A DNA stretch of 64,000 nt from JBCBEX01 sp038528235 (GTDB taxonomy: Bacteria > Bacteroidota > Rhodothermia > Rhodothermales > Rubricoccaceae), in assembly GCA_038528235.1 (NCBI GenBank), contig JBCBEX010000003.1:1-64000 (forward strand), in the 5' to 3' direction. Positions within the stretch are counted from its first letter, which is position 1, and every line of letters starts with the position of its first letter. The position numbers and the translations under genes were made by a program. Below are positions 7,121 through 15,964 of the stretch, piece after piece. The notes beneath the pieces were generated by a model that saw only the letters and a list, made by a program, of their open reading frames with translations, was not told the origin of the DNA and made no database searches.

Positions 7121-8863
7121 ATGACCTCCATTCTGCTCCACCTCGGCCCTGACCATCAACTGACGCCCGACAAGCTGGAGGCTGCGGCTCTCGCAGGGCA
7201 ACTCTCGGTCCGCCTCTCCGATGCCGCGCGGATGGCCATGGAGAGCTCGCGCGATGCGCTCGAGGCTGCCCGTGCCGCTGGGCAACCGATCTACGGGCTT
7301 ACGACCGGATTCGGGCCGCACGTGTGTTACCCGGCGGCCAGCGACGCACTCCAGGGCGCCGGTCTGATTGCGCACCTCGCTGCCGGCGCCGGTGCCTTCG
7401 CCCCCGCCCCCGTTGTGCGCGCCACCGTCATCGCACGCACCCAAGCGCTCGCGCAGGGCTACTCTGGCGTGGACGCGTCCCTAGCCGAGTCCCTGCTCGG
7501 GCTCGTCAAGCACGGGATCGCGCCGGCCGTCCCAGAGATTGGCTCCGTGGGCGCGTCGGGCGACCTCACGCCGCTGGCTCACATCGTCCGCGTGCTCACA
7601 GGCGAGGGGACCACGATCCATCGCGGGCGGCGCGAGCCTGCTATCCGGGCACTCCTCCGAGCCGGGCTGCGCCCCCTCAGCCTCTCCAGCCGGGAGGCGC
7701 TGGGGCTGGTCAACGGAACCGCCTTCATGACCGCCTACCTCTCGCTCGCCGTTGCCCGCGCCGAGCGCTTGGTCGAGACGGCCGAGCGGCTCACGGGTTG
7801 GCTCTACCGTTCCTTGGGCGCGCGCCGAGCCGCGCTGGATGCCCGGCTGCACCATGCCCGCGGCCACGCCGGACAGCGCCGTAGCGCCGAGGTCATCCGC
7901 ACCGAAATCGCTTGGGGCGACCCCGCCGAGTCGGAGGACGACACGCGGACGCTGCAGGAGGTCTACGCGCTCCGCTGCGCCCCGCAGATCCTGGGCGCTT
8001 GCCGCGACAACATTGCCCATGCGCGCCGGCTCACCGAGGCCGAGCTAAACGGTGTTTCGGACAACCCGCTCGTGTTCTCGGATGGCCCAGCCGTGCTGCA
8101 CGGCGGCAACTTCCAGGGCCAGCAGATCGCCTTTGCGGCGGACGCGCTCAACGCGGCGATCACGCAGGTGGGCGTCCTGGCCGAGCGGCAGCTCGACCTC
8201 CTGCTGGACCCGAAGCGCGGGGTCGTTGGCGAGGCACCGCTCCTGCTGGCCTGGGAGCCTGGCGAGACGAGCGGGCTGGCGGGAGCTCAGCTCACGGCCA
8301 CCGCCCTCGTTGCGGAACTGCGCCACCACGCCCAGATGAGCGCCGTCGCCTCGATTCCTACCAACGGCGGCAACCAGGACGTCGTCTCGATGGGCACGAT
8401 GGCTGCACGGACGGCCTATGGCCAGACGGAGCGGCTCGCGCCCATCCTGGCGGCTGTGGGCATGGCCTTGGCTCAGCTCGGCCACCTGCGTCGCCACGAG
8501 CGCGCTGGGGGGACGCCCGTCACCGCACCGCCGTGGATGCCGCGCTTTGCCCCGCTGAAACAGGACCGTGCCTTGCACGAAGACCTCCACCGGATCGCCG
8601 CACGCTGGCTCCAACCGACGGACGCGCTTGCCATGATGCCGGTGCTGGTCGACAGCGACAGCCACGAGGTCGCCATGGCCGAGGAGGGTGCGCTCGACGT
8701 CGATGCACCAGACATGGGTGCGTCAGACATAGATGTGTCGGACATGGGTGCACCAGATATGAACGCTCCGGGCATGGATGTGCCGGAGTCGCACGGCCCA
8801 GACCTGCCGCACCAAGGCGATGGAGCCCCGTCGCCTGACTCGGAGCTACCATCCTGGGAGTAG
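7121..8863 (+). CDS. tal: tyrosine ammonia-lyase (HAL/PAL family) with repetitive tail, 580 aa
   Basis: Converts L-tyrosine to p-coumarate and ammonia, the first step of PYP chromophore synthesis. The MIO prosthetic group would form from Ala145-Ser146-Gly147 in GSVGASGDLTPLAH. The Tyr-loop motif IYGLTTGFG is at 57-65, and LNGVSDNP, LHGGNFQG and STNGGNQ-like (IPTNGGNQDVVSMG) motifs follow. The substrate-selectivity position reads His85-Leu86, as in Rhodobacter TAL (His-Leu), not Phe-Leu as in PAL or Ser-His as in HAL. The core matches the family up to about residue 515; the last ~60 residues are an extra acidic tail with pentapeptide repeats (527-556). ATG 7121 lies 108 bp after the ligase gene. 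Confidence 0.92.
   Translation: MTSILLHLGPDHQLTPDKLEAAALAGQLSVRLSDAARMAMESSRDALEAARAAGQPIYGLTTGFGPHVCYPAASDALQGAGLIAHLAAGAGAFAPAPVVRATVIARTQALAQGYSGVDASLAESLLGLVKHGIAPAVPEIGSVGASGDLTPLAHIVRVLTGEGTTIHRGRREPAIRALLRAGLRPLSLSSREALGLVNGTAFMTAYLSLAVARAERLVETAERLTGWLYRSLGARRAALDARLHHARGHAGQRRSAEVIRTEIAWGDPAESEDDTRTLQEVYALRCAPQILGACRDNIAHARRLTEAELNGVSDNPLVFSDGPAVLHGGNFQGQQIAFAADALNAAITQVGVLAERQLDLLLDPKRGVVGEAPLLLAWEPGETSGLAGAQLTATALVAELRHHAQMSAVASIPTNGGNQDVVSMGTMAARTAYGQTERLAPILAAVGMALAQLGHLRRHERAGGTPVTAPPWMPRFAPLKQDRALHEDLHRIAARWLQPTDALAMMPVLVDSDSHEVAMAEEGALDVDAPDMGASDIDVSDMGAPDMNAPGMDVPESHGPDLPHQGDGAPSPDSELPSWE
8699..8788 (+). repeat. pentapeptide-encoding 15-bp repeats in the TAL tail
   Basis: Six consecutive degenerate units VDAPD/MGASD/IDVSD/MGAPD/MNAPG/MDVPE. 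At DNA level the words gacatgggtgc and gatgtg recur. The tail lies outside the catalytic fold. Confidence 0.8.
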
Positions 8864-8970
8864 GCAGCGCTCGCACGCGCCCTCCCCTGTTGCGCCCCGC
8901 CTGGCCCTGATAGCTGATAGCCATGCGGGGCGCACGTATGTCGAGGGCGACCCTTCGCACTCGAACCTGA

Positions 8971-11268
8971 TTAGAACTCGAACTCGATGCCGACCACCGG
9001 GAGCAGAGAGAACTGCTCGGCCTCGTCCACGCGCTGCTCGGTGAAGTTCCAGAACGTGTCCTCGATGTTGGTGCGGCTGTAGGCGTTCCACAGGCTCACG
9101 AACGTGGTGAGGTTCGTCGCGCGGAAGTTGAAGCGGCGGTCGACGCGCAGGTAGAGGCTGTGGTAGGCCGGGAGGCGCTCCTCGTTGGTGCGCGTCACGT
9201 CGCGAACCTCGGCGTCGAGGGCGATGGATTGGCCCACATCGATGGGCGTGGTAGGCCGCCCGCCGAGGTAGCTCCAGCGCGCGCTCAGCTCCCACTTGGC
9301 GTTGGGCTTCCACCCGCCGATCACGCTGAACTGCGTCTGCGTGTCGAAGTCGCGGTTGCGCCAGACGCCGTTCTGGTCCTCGTACTGCGAGCGGAAGTAG
9401 GACGCGCTCACGAGGCCGTAGAACGCCCGCGATAGCTTCTTCTGGACGAGCAACTCGATGCCCCGTGCCCGCGCCCGGCCGTCGCTGGTGAGTGCGCCTG
9501 CATAGTCGCCGCGCTCGTCGAGGACGTAGACCGGCGTGCCGAGCGGGTTGCCGTCGGCGAACTGCGGCACGTCGCGGTAGGTCTTGCTGAAGCCCTCAAC
9601 GGTGAGCTTGAGGTCGGGCGCGAGGAGCACGTCGACGCCGCCGATGAGGTGGTCGGCGCGGACGTGCGGGAGCGTCTCGTTGGCGGCGCTCTGGGCGCGG
9701 ACGTAGAGCGGGACGGCCTGGCGGTAGACGCCGCCTGCGGCGCGGAGCCGCACCTTCTCGGTGAGGTCGTAGGCGAGGCCGAGGCGCGGCTGCGGGTAGA
9801 CGTCCTCGTTGAGCGAGCCGTAGTCCACACGCAGGCCGGGGCTCACGGTGAGCCGCGCGGTGGGCTGCCACACGAACGTTGCGAACGTGCCGAGGCGCGC
9901 GCTCGTGAGGTCGAGGTCGAACCCGACGGCGCCCTGCTGCGCGCCCGCCGCGCTGACGTAGGCCGCCTGGTCGAAGTCGAACGTTCCGCGCTCGATGGTG
10001 CCCTCGACGCCCGCCTCGACCTCCAGCTGCGGCCCTAGCTGCAGCGTGTTCACGTTGCGCAGCGTGAGGTAGCCGTTGCGGAAGTCCTCGCGGATGTCGC
10101 CGAAGCCGTCGCGCACCGACGTGACGGTGTTGCGCCGCTCGATGAACGAGTACGACAGCGCCGTCGTCGAGTAGCCGCGCGCGCCCCAGAGCGAGCGGAG
10201 GCTCAAGCCGACGGTGTTCTGCTGGTTCTCGAACACGCCGAAGGCCGCTTCGCCCGCATCGACGGCGTCCTCGGCCTCCTGCGCGAACTCGCTCGACCCG
10301 TAGAGATTGAGCACCGAGAGGCGCTGGCTCGGCGAGAGGTCGAGCGTGACCTTGCCCTGGAGGTCGCTGAAGCGCGGCGCGCCGCCCGCGTCGATGGCGT
10401 CGGCGACGAGGTCGAGGTAGCTGCGCCGCCCCGAGATGAACGCCGAGCCGCCAGGAATCGGCCCCTCGACGATGAACGTGCCGCCGGTGAAGTTGGCCCC
10501 GACCTCGCCCGTGAGGCGGTCGCCGCCGGTGCGGTAGCGGATCTCGCTGATCGACGAGAGGCGGTCGCCGTAGGACGCCGAGAAGCCGCCTGAGGAGAAC
10601 GTGATGTCGTCGATGAACTCGGTGTTGATGAGGCCGGTCGGGCCGAACGATGAGCCGTCGGGCGTGGAGAAGTGCTGGGCGTTGGGAATGAGGATCTGGT
10701 CGATGTAGAAGCCGTTCTCGGCCGGGCTGCCGCCGCGCACGAAGAGGTCCTGGCTGGTCTCGCCGCGCGAGGCGACGCCGGGCAGCGCGTTGAGGACGCG
10801 GGCGATCTCCTGGCCCGCGCCGGGGGAGCGGCGGATCTCCTCGGTGGAGAAGGCCACCGTACTCGTCGGCGCGGCAGCGGGCGGCTGGAAGTAGCCCGCC
10901 GTGACGGTCACCTCGGCCCCCTCGATGCGGGCCTCGTTCAGAAGCACATCCGCCGTGGCCGGGCGACCTGGCTTCACGACGATGTCGGTGCGGACGAGCG
11001 GGGCGAAGCCGATCGAACGCACTTCGAGCGCGACCGTCCCGACGGGCACCGCGGTGATGACGTAGCGGCCCTCGGCGTTGGTGGCCGCGCCGAGCGTGGT
11101 GCCCTGCACGACCACGTTGACGCCGGGCAGGGCTTCGAGCGTGGCGGCATCGCGGACGGTGCCGGTGATGGAGCCCGCCGACTGGGCGAGAGCCGGAGCG
11201 GCGAGGAGGACAAGCGGAAGAGCGATGAGCGGCCAGAACGACCGGGAGAAAAGCAGATAGGCGAACAT
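8971..11268 (-). CDS. TonB-dependent outer-membrane receptor, 765 aa
   Basis: Outer-membrane beta-barrel for TonB-driven uptake of an unidentified ligand. From the ATG with complement at 11266-11268: signal peptide (hydrophobic LIALPLVLLAAPALAQ), carboxypeptidase-regulatory-like domain (GSITGTVRDAATLEALPGVN, about 30-110), plug domain (IARVLNALPGVASRG, then DLFVRGGSPAENGFYIDQI), then a long barrel ending in FSLLPVVGIEFEF with the usual terminal Phe. An in-frame alternative start 45 bp upstream would spoil the signal peptide. No SusD-like partner lies beside it, so it is not a canonical SusCD pair. It stands alone, convergent with the TAL gene. Confidence 0.93.
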   Translation of the reverse strand: MFAYLLFSRSFWPLIALPLVLLAAPALAQSAGSITGTVRDAATLEALPGVNVVVQGTTLGAATNAEGRYVITAVPVGTVALEVRSIGFAPLVRTDIVVKPGRPATADVLLNEARIEGAEVTVTAGYFQPPAAAPTSTVAFSTEEIRRSPGAGQEIARVLNALPGVASRGETSQDLFVRGGSPAENGFYIDQILIPNAQHFSTPDGSSFGPTGLINTEFIDDITFSSGGFSASYGDRLSSISEIRYRTGGDRLTGEVGANFTGGTFIVEGPIPGGSAFISGRRSYLDLVADAIDAGGAPRFSDLQGKVTLDLSPSQRLSVLNLYGSSEFAQEAEDAVDAGEAAFGVFENQQNTVGLSLRSLWGARGYSTTALSYSFIERRNTVTSVRDGFGDIREDFRNGYLTLRNVNTLQLGPQLEVEAGVEGTIERGTFDFDQAAYVSAAGAQQGAVGFDLDLTSARLGTFATFVWQPTARLTVSPGLRVDYGSLNEDVYPQPRLGLAYDLTEKVRLRAAGGVYRQAVPLYVRAQSAANETLPHVRADHLIGGVDVLLAPDLKLTVEGFSKTYRDVPQFADGNPLGTPVYVLDERGDYAGALTSDGRARARGIELLVQKKLSRAFYGLVSASYFRSQYEDQNGVWRNRDFDTQTQFSVIGGWKPNAKWELSARWSYLGGRPTTPIDVGQSIALDAEVRDVTRTNEERLPAYHSLYLRVDRRFNFRATNLTTFVSLWNAYSRTNIEDTFWNFTEQRVDEAEQFSLLPVVGIEFEF

Positions 11269-11489
11269 GGTAGCGGGGTGCTGAAGTGAAGTGGATGGCT
11301 CCAACCTCCCCACGTCGCTTCGCTACGCCGCGCCTGCGCCGACGGGTGGCTCCGAATCCCGACGAACGGTCGTTCTTCGCAGACAGGCGGTGGGCAGACG
11401 CGACCTGCAGAAACCTGCTATAGCGCTTGGGACCCCAATAGCCCAGCGTTAGCTTCCCGCGCCCTCCCTCCACCCGCACCGTTGCTCAG

Positions 11490-13067
11490 ATGCCTAGCCG
11501 TCCCTGGTCTCGCCGCACCGCCCGCCGCCGTCTGGCATGGCTCCGTCGCTCCGCGGCGGCGGGCACGCTCACGCTCGCGATGCTGCACGATGCTCCCATT
11601 GCAGAGGCCCAGGCTCCGGTCGCGGTAGGACCGGAGTTTCAGGTCAACACCTTTACCACGGATTTTCAAGGGAACGCCTCAGTCGGCATGGACGCTGACG
11701 GCGACTTCGTGGTCGCATGGACACGATTCGTTGAAGAGGACTACGATGTCGGCGTCTACGCCCAGCGCTTCGCCGCTGACGGGTCTGCACAAGGCTCAGA
11801 GTTTCTCGTCAACACCTTCACCGAGGGAGACCAGTTCGGCCCTTCCATGGCGGTGGATACCGACGGCGACTTCGTGGTCGCGTGGACGAGCCGGAACCAA
11901 GACGGCGACGGCAACAGCATCTACGCTCAGCGCTTTGCCTCTGACGGGTCTGCACAAGGCTCGGAGTTCCGCGTCAACACCTTCACTACGGGAAACCAGT
12001 CCGCACCCTCCGTGGCAGTAGACGGGAAGGGTGACTTCGTCGTGGCGTGGGCAAGCCGTGACCAGGACGGCGACGCGTACGGCGTCTATGCCCAGCGCTA
12101 TGCCGCTGATGGAGTACCACAGAACGAGGAATTCCAGGTCAACACCTCCACTGCGGGCGACCAGTTCGGTCCCTCGGTAGCAGCAGACACAAACGGCGAC
12201 TTCGTCGTCGCGTGGCAGAGCAGCGGGCAAGACGGTGACGAGTTCGGCATCTTCGCCCAGCGCTATGCTGCCGATGGCACGCCTCAGGGCAACGAGTTTC
12301 AGGTCAACACCTTCACCACGGGAGATCAGTTCGGTACCTCGGTAGCAATAGACGGCGACGGTGACTTCGTCATCGTGTGGCAGAGCCAGGACCAGGACGG
12401 CGATAACGACGGGGTCTACGCGCGACGGTATGCTGCTGACGGGTCCGCACGAGACCCGGAATTCTGCGTCAACACCTTCACCACGGGAAGGCAGGATCTT
12501 GTCGCGGTGGCGATGGACACGGAGGGCAACTTCGTGGCCACGTGGACGAGCCGCGACCAGGGCGGCGACGTTGACGACATCTTTGCCCAGAGCTACACCG
12601 CCAACGGGCTTGTACAGGGAAAGGAGTTTCGCGTCAACACCTTCACAACGAACCGCCAGCGTAATTCCTCGGTGGCGGTGGACGAAGACGGCAACTTCGT
12701 GGTCGTGTGGCAGAGCTTCGGCCAGGACGGAGACACGGACGGCATCTTCGCTCAGCGCTTTGAAGCATTCCCCCTCGCCAACGAGGACGACGCGCCATTG
12801 CCCACTACCCCCGCGCTCGATGCCGTCTTCCCCAACCCGGCCCGCGACGCCGCCACGCTGCGCTACGCCCTGCCGACGGCCGCCACCGTGCGCCTCAACG
12901 TGACCGACCTGCTCGGGCGCGCCGTGCTCTCGCGCACCGAGGGTGTGCGGCCCGCTGGCCAGCATGAAGCCCAGATCGCGTTGGACGGGCTACCGAGCGG
13001 CGTCTACGTGGTGCGCCTCGACGCGGACGGTGCCAACGCGACGCAGCGCGTGACCCTGATCCGATGA
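11490..13067 (+). CDS. secreted protein with seven 55-aa repeats and T9SS sorting domain, 525 aa
   Basis: Exported protein. An Arg-rich N-terminus precedes a hydrophobic segment (AAAGTLTLAMLHDAPIAEAQA), then seven repeats of exactly 165 bp begin near 11634, 11799, 11964, 12129, 12294, 12459 and 12624. Each contains EFxVNTFTTGDQ, SVAVDxDGDFVVAWxS, QDGDxxGVYAQRxAADG. The pattern predicts a beta-propeller-like or stacked beta structure, possibly with Asp-rich calcium sites. The last ~80 residues (DAVFPNPARDAATLRY to VTLIR) are a type A T9SS C-terminal sorting domain, with the typical LPSGVYVVRL. Ligand or activity unknown. Divergent from the TonB receptor gene, 221 bp apart. Confidence 0.9.
   Translation: MPSRPWSRRTARRRLAWLRRSAAAGTLTLAMLHDAPIAEAQAPVAVGPEFQVNTFTTDFQGNASVGMDADGDFVVAWTRFVEEDYDVGVYAQRFAADGSAQGSEFLVNTFTEGDQFGPSMAVDTDGDFVVAWTSRNQDGDGNSIYAQRFASDGSAQGSEFRVNTFTTGNQSAPSVAVDGKGDFVVAWASRDQDGDAYGVYAQRYAADGVPQNEEFQVNTSTAGDQFGPSVAADTNGDFVVAWQSSGQDGDEFGIFAQRYAADGTPQGNEFQVNTFTTGDQFGTSVAIDGDGDFVIVWQSQDQDGDNDGVYARRYAADGSARDPEFCVNTFTTGRQDLVAVAMDTEGNFVATWTSRDQGGDVDDIFAQSYTANGLVQGKEFRVNTFTTNRQRNSSVAVDEDGNFVVVWQSFGQDGDTDGIFAQRFEAFPLANEDDAPLPTTPALDAVFPNPARDAATLRYALPTAATVRLNVTDLLGRAVLSRTEGVRPAGQHEAQIALDGLPSGVYVVRLDADGANATQRVTLIR
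11634..12788 (+). repeat. seven tandem 165-bp coding repeats
   Basis: Unit start spacing is exactly 165 bp (55 codons) across all seven copies, judged from the position of the Glu codon of EFxVNTF. Sequence identity is moderate, so the array is old and kept in register by selection. Confidence 0.9.
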
Positions 13068-13120
13068 CGATCCGGTAGCACGCGCTGCGTTGGGATGTCT
13101 GGGCGTCAGGAGTGCCGGCG

Positions 13121-14002
13121 CTACTGCGACTCGGAGATCGTGAGCGTGGCCGACTGCATCGCATCGCCGTAGGTGCCGACCCAGATGTCGTAGAGGCCGT
13201 CGGCGGCGTTCGGGATGATGAGCAGCGGGTTGCTGCCGTTGCCCGAGTCGTCGTCGCACGCCCACGTGCCGTCGGGCATGTTGACGAGCAGCGTCGTGTC
13301 GCCCTCGGACTCGACCGAGATGAAGAGCGGGCCGGAGCCGCTGGTGGTGTAGTAGAGGTCGACGTCGGGCGCACCGGCGACGTTGCCGTAGGTGCAGTTG
13401 CCGAAGTTGGGCTGGAAGGAGCCGCCCGCGGTGAGCGTGGTCGTGCTGGAGCCGAAGCCCTGGCTCACGCGCACGTCGCCGTAGGTTGGCGCAGCGCCGA
13501 TGTCGATGCCGCTCGCCGTGCTGCCGCCCCCGCCGCGGGGGTCGATCTCGGAGATGTAGAGCGTTGCGGACTGCATCTCGTCGCCGTAGGTGCCGATCCA
13601 GATGTCATAGAGGCCCGCCTCGGCGCTCGGGATCGCGACCACCGGGTTGCGGTCGCCGAGGCCGTCGTCGTCGCAGAGCCAGGAGCCATCGGGGGCGTTG
13701 ATGAGCAGCGTCACGTCCGAGTCCGATTCGGCGTAGACAAAGAGGTTGCTACCCCCAGAGGTGGTGTAATAGAGGTCCACGTCCGGGGCGTCGGCCACGA
13801 AGCCATAGGTGCAGGCCCCCTTGTTGACCTCGATGGAGCCACCGGCCGTGAGCGTGGTCGTGTGCGGGTCGGGTCGGAAGCCCTCGTCCAGTTCGACATC
13901 GCCGTAGGTGGGCGACGCGGCGACGTTCTGGGCCGAGGCTGTGGCGGGGACAAGCAGCAGCGCGAGCGCGGCTACGACGATCGTGGGGAGGAGACGAGGC
14001 AT
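13121..14002 (-). CDS. secreted two-domain protein, paralogue A, 293 aa
   Basis: Exported protein of unknown function. The ATG (complement 14000-14002) gives a clean signal peptide ending ASAQN. Two similar domains of about 120 residues follow, each with PTYGDV, LTAGGSxxxNxGxCTYG, APDVDLYYTTSG, DGxWxCDDD and YDIWxGTYGDxMQSATL. They are joined by a Gly-rich linker. The pattern resembles beta-sandwich pre-peptidase (PPC)-like domains, an inference from motif style. No catalytic domain and no T9SS tail. The next minus-strand gene upstream (14142-15086) is a close paralogue, so the pair arose by tandem duplication. Confidence 0.85.
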   Translation of the reverse strand: MPRLLPTIVVAALALLLVPATASAQNVAASPTYGDVELDEGFRPDPHTTTLTAGGSIEVNKGACTYGFVADAPDVDLYYTTSGGSNLFVYAESDSDVTLLINAPDGSWLCDDDGLGDRNPVVAIPSAEAGLYDIWIGTYGDEMQSATLYISEIDPRGGGGSTASGIDIGAAPTYGDVRVSQGFGSSTTTLTAGGSFQPNFGNCTYGNVAGAPDVDLYYTTSGSGPLFISVESEGDTTLLVNMPDGTWACDDDSGNGSNPLLIIPNAADGLYDIWVGTYGDAMQSATLTISESQ

Positions 14003-14141
14003 AATTGGGGAGCGGGAAGGGGAGTCGAACCGTGTGTGTTGGTTTGCATAGCGCAGTCTACCACCCGACCGGATCACCCTGCACCAGCGGCAAGCGGAGG
14101 CACCTGGGCCGACCGAGCGCTGAGCAAGGCGTTCCTAGAGG

Positions 14142-15086
14142 TTAGGGGCCCTTGTTTCCCTTGCCCCCCATACGCCCCTCGAGACCGCCCTCGTCGGCAA
14201 TGAACAGCTGTGCTTCCTCCATCTCGCTTCCGTACGTACCGACCCAGATGTTGTAGAGCCCCGCCGCCGCGCCCTCGACGATGACGAGCGCGTTACGGTC
14301 TTCGCCCGAGTCGTCGTCGCAGACCCACGTACCGTCGGGCAAGTTGACGAGCAGCATGACATCGCCGGCGGACCCTGCCCCGATGCCGAGCAGTTGGGTG
14401 CCATCACCCTCGTAGTAGAGGTCTACGTCTGGGGCGCTGGCCACGTTACCGTAGGTGCACTCGCCGAAGTTGGGCTGGAGCGAGCCGCCAGCCAGGAGCT
14501 CGATCGTGTCGGAGGTAGCGCCCTGGCTCAGGCGCACGTTGCCGTAGGTCGGGTCAGCGCCGACACTGATCTGGCTCGCGGACGAGCCACCACCGCCGCC
14601 ACTACCGCCGCCACTGCCACCCGGGGCGATCTCGGAGATGTAGAGCGTGGCCGCCTGCATCTCGTCGCCGTAGGTGCCGATCCAGATATCGTAGAGCCCG
14701 TCGCTGGCGTTCGGGATTGCGATGAGCGGGTCACGGTTACCGAGCCCGTCGTCATTGCAAAGCCAGGAGCCGTCGGGCGCGTTGACGAGCAGCGTCACGT
14801 CGGCATCCGATTCGGCGTAGATGTAGAGGCTGCTGCCCCCGGACGTGGTGTAGTAGAGATCTACGTCCGGCGCCTCAGCGACGAAGCCGTAAGTGCAGGC
14901 CCCTTTGTTGACCTCGATAGAGCCACCGGCTGTGAGCCGAGTCGTGTGGGGGTCGGGCCGGAAGCCTTCCGTCAACCGAACATCGCCGTAGGTGGGCGAC
15001 GCGGCGACGTTCTGGGCAGAAACCGTGACAGGGACAAGTAGCAGCGCGAGCGTGGCCGCGACGATAGCTGAGGCAAAACGACGCAT
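14142..15086 (-). CDS. secreted two-domain protein, paralogue B, 314 aa
   Basis: Paralogue of the protein at 13121-14002, same architecture: signal peptide (SAIVAATLALLLVPVTVSAQ), two domains with PTYGDVRL, NKGACTYGF or NFGECTYGN, PDVDLYY and YDIWIGTYG, and a linker expanded with Gly/Ser. In the second domain the PDVDLYYTTSG segment reads PDVDLYYEGDG, so the two paralogues have diverged. The C-terminus carries an extra basic GGKGNKGP tail. ATG (complement 15084-15086) chosen for the signal peptide. Function unknown; the two are likely co-transcribed or separately promoted 140 bp apart. Confidence 0.83.
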   Translation of the reverse strand: MRRFASAIVAATLALLLVPVTVSAQNVAASPTYGDVRLTEGFRPDPHTTRLTAGGSIEVNKGACTYGFVAEAPDVDLYYTTSGGSSLYIYAESDADVTLLVNAPDGSWLCNDDGLGNRDPLIAIPNASDGLYDIWIGTYGDEMQAATLYISEIAPGGSGGGSGGGGGSSASQISVGADPTYGNVRLSQGATSDTIELLAGGSLQPNFGECTYGNVASAPDVDLYYEGDGTQLLGIGAGSAGDVMLLVNLPDGTWVCDDDSGEDRNALVIVEGAAAGLYNIWVGTYGSEMEEAQLFIADEGGLEGRMGGKGNKGP

Positions 15087-15357
15087 AAATCTGGGGCGAT
15101 GTGGGAGGGTCCGAAAGGAAGCAGCCCTACCAGCGGTGATGGGCAGGATGCTCATGGGAAGAATAGGGCATCGGTCTAGCCTACGGGATCACCAGTTTCA
15201 GTGAACATAACTCCGCACATATACCATACTGTTTGCTGTTGGCAGCAGGTAGATGCTCGGGCATGTAGACCCTGCGAAAGGGCGAGGCTGCGAAACGGAG
15301 CGTCGGCCAACATCGTGCCAGCACGCCCGCCGTCCTTTCCCTTCTCCCCACCGTCCC

Positions 15358-15855
15358 ATGGCCTCCGACCCGACTCCTTCCGACCTGCACGCGCTCCGCG
15401 AGCGCGCGGCGGCCCACACCGAGCAGGCGCTCGCCTACATGGCGCAGTTCGGCATCAAGCCCGAGGGGCACGTCCGCCCCTTCCTTCCGCCGGAGACGCG
15501 GCAGCAGACCATCGACCGGCTGCCCTACCGCCACGCCGCGCGGCAGGTAGTCGTCTACGAGACGGAGCCCGGCGAATTCTCGGCGCTCTGCCCGTTCAGC
15601 GGCCTCCCCGACAGCGGGCGCGTCCGCATCGAGTACGTCCCCGGCGATTGGATCCTCGAACTCAAGAGCCTGAAGTACTACCTCATCTCGTGGCGCGACG
15701 TGGGAGCCGCGCAGGAGGACGTCACGGCGCTGCTGTATGCCGACCTCGCCGAGCACCTCGGCAACCCGCAGCGGCTCATCGTCGAGACGGTCTACACGGT
15801 GCGGGGCGGCATCAACACGACGTGCCGCGTGGATAGCCGCGATCAGGACGACTAG
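15358..15855 (+). CDS. queF: QueF, NADPH-dependent 7-cyano-7-deazaguanine (preQ0) reductase, 165 aa
   Basis: Reduces preQ0 to preQ1 in queuosine biosynthesis for tRNA wobble modification; cytoplasmic. Seen: nucleophilic cysteine in FSALCPFSGLPDSG, QueF signature LELKSLKYYLISWR, and the Glu/His-containing C-terminal region (LIVETVYTVRGGINTTC). The single-domain length matches the short, Bacillus-type QueF. ATG 15358 begins the protein and no better start lies downstream. It stands alone; other queuosine genes are not in the window. Confidence 0.96.
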   Translation: MASDPTPSDLHALRERAAAHTEQALAYMAQFGIKPEGHVRPFLPPETRQQTIDRLPYRHAARQVVVYETEPGEFSALCPFSGLPDSGRVRIEYVPGDWILELKSLKYYLISWRDVGAAQEDVTALLYADLAEHLGNPQRLIVETVYTVRGGINTTCRVDSRDQDD

Positions 15856-15862
15856 CGGTCCC

Positions 15863-15940
15863 GGTGTGGAGGTATGCGGGTATGCACGTGTGAAGGTACT
15901 CCTTCTCGTCCATACATTCAGACGTACACACCTTCATACA
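15863..15940. repeat. intergenic GTGTGAAGGTATGC / CATACACACCTTC repeat with dyad symmetry
   Basis: Sits between the convergent queF and TauE-rhodanese genes. The left half is rich in gtgtgaagg and ggtatgc words, the right half in catacattc and cacaccttcata, their approximate complements, so it can fold back. Related CACAC-rich words occur upstream of start codons at 39756-40027 and 50968-51003. Confidence 0.5.
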
Positions 15941-15964
15941 GCGACTTCGCCTGCGGAGTCGATC

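Noticed and set aside
9596..11479. 627-codon minus-strand frame over the TonB receptor
   Set aside because: Product is Arg/Pro/His-rich shadow; the receptor frame (8971-11268) has signal peptide, plug and barrel motifs.
11634..12788. CRISPR-like or satellite repeat
   Set aside because: The 165-bp units are coding, in frame, and carry conserved protein motifs.
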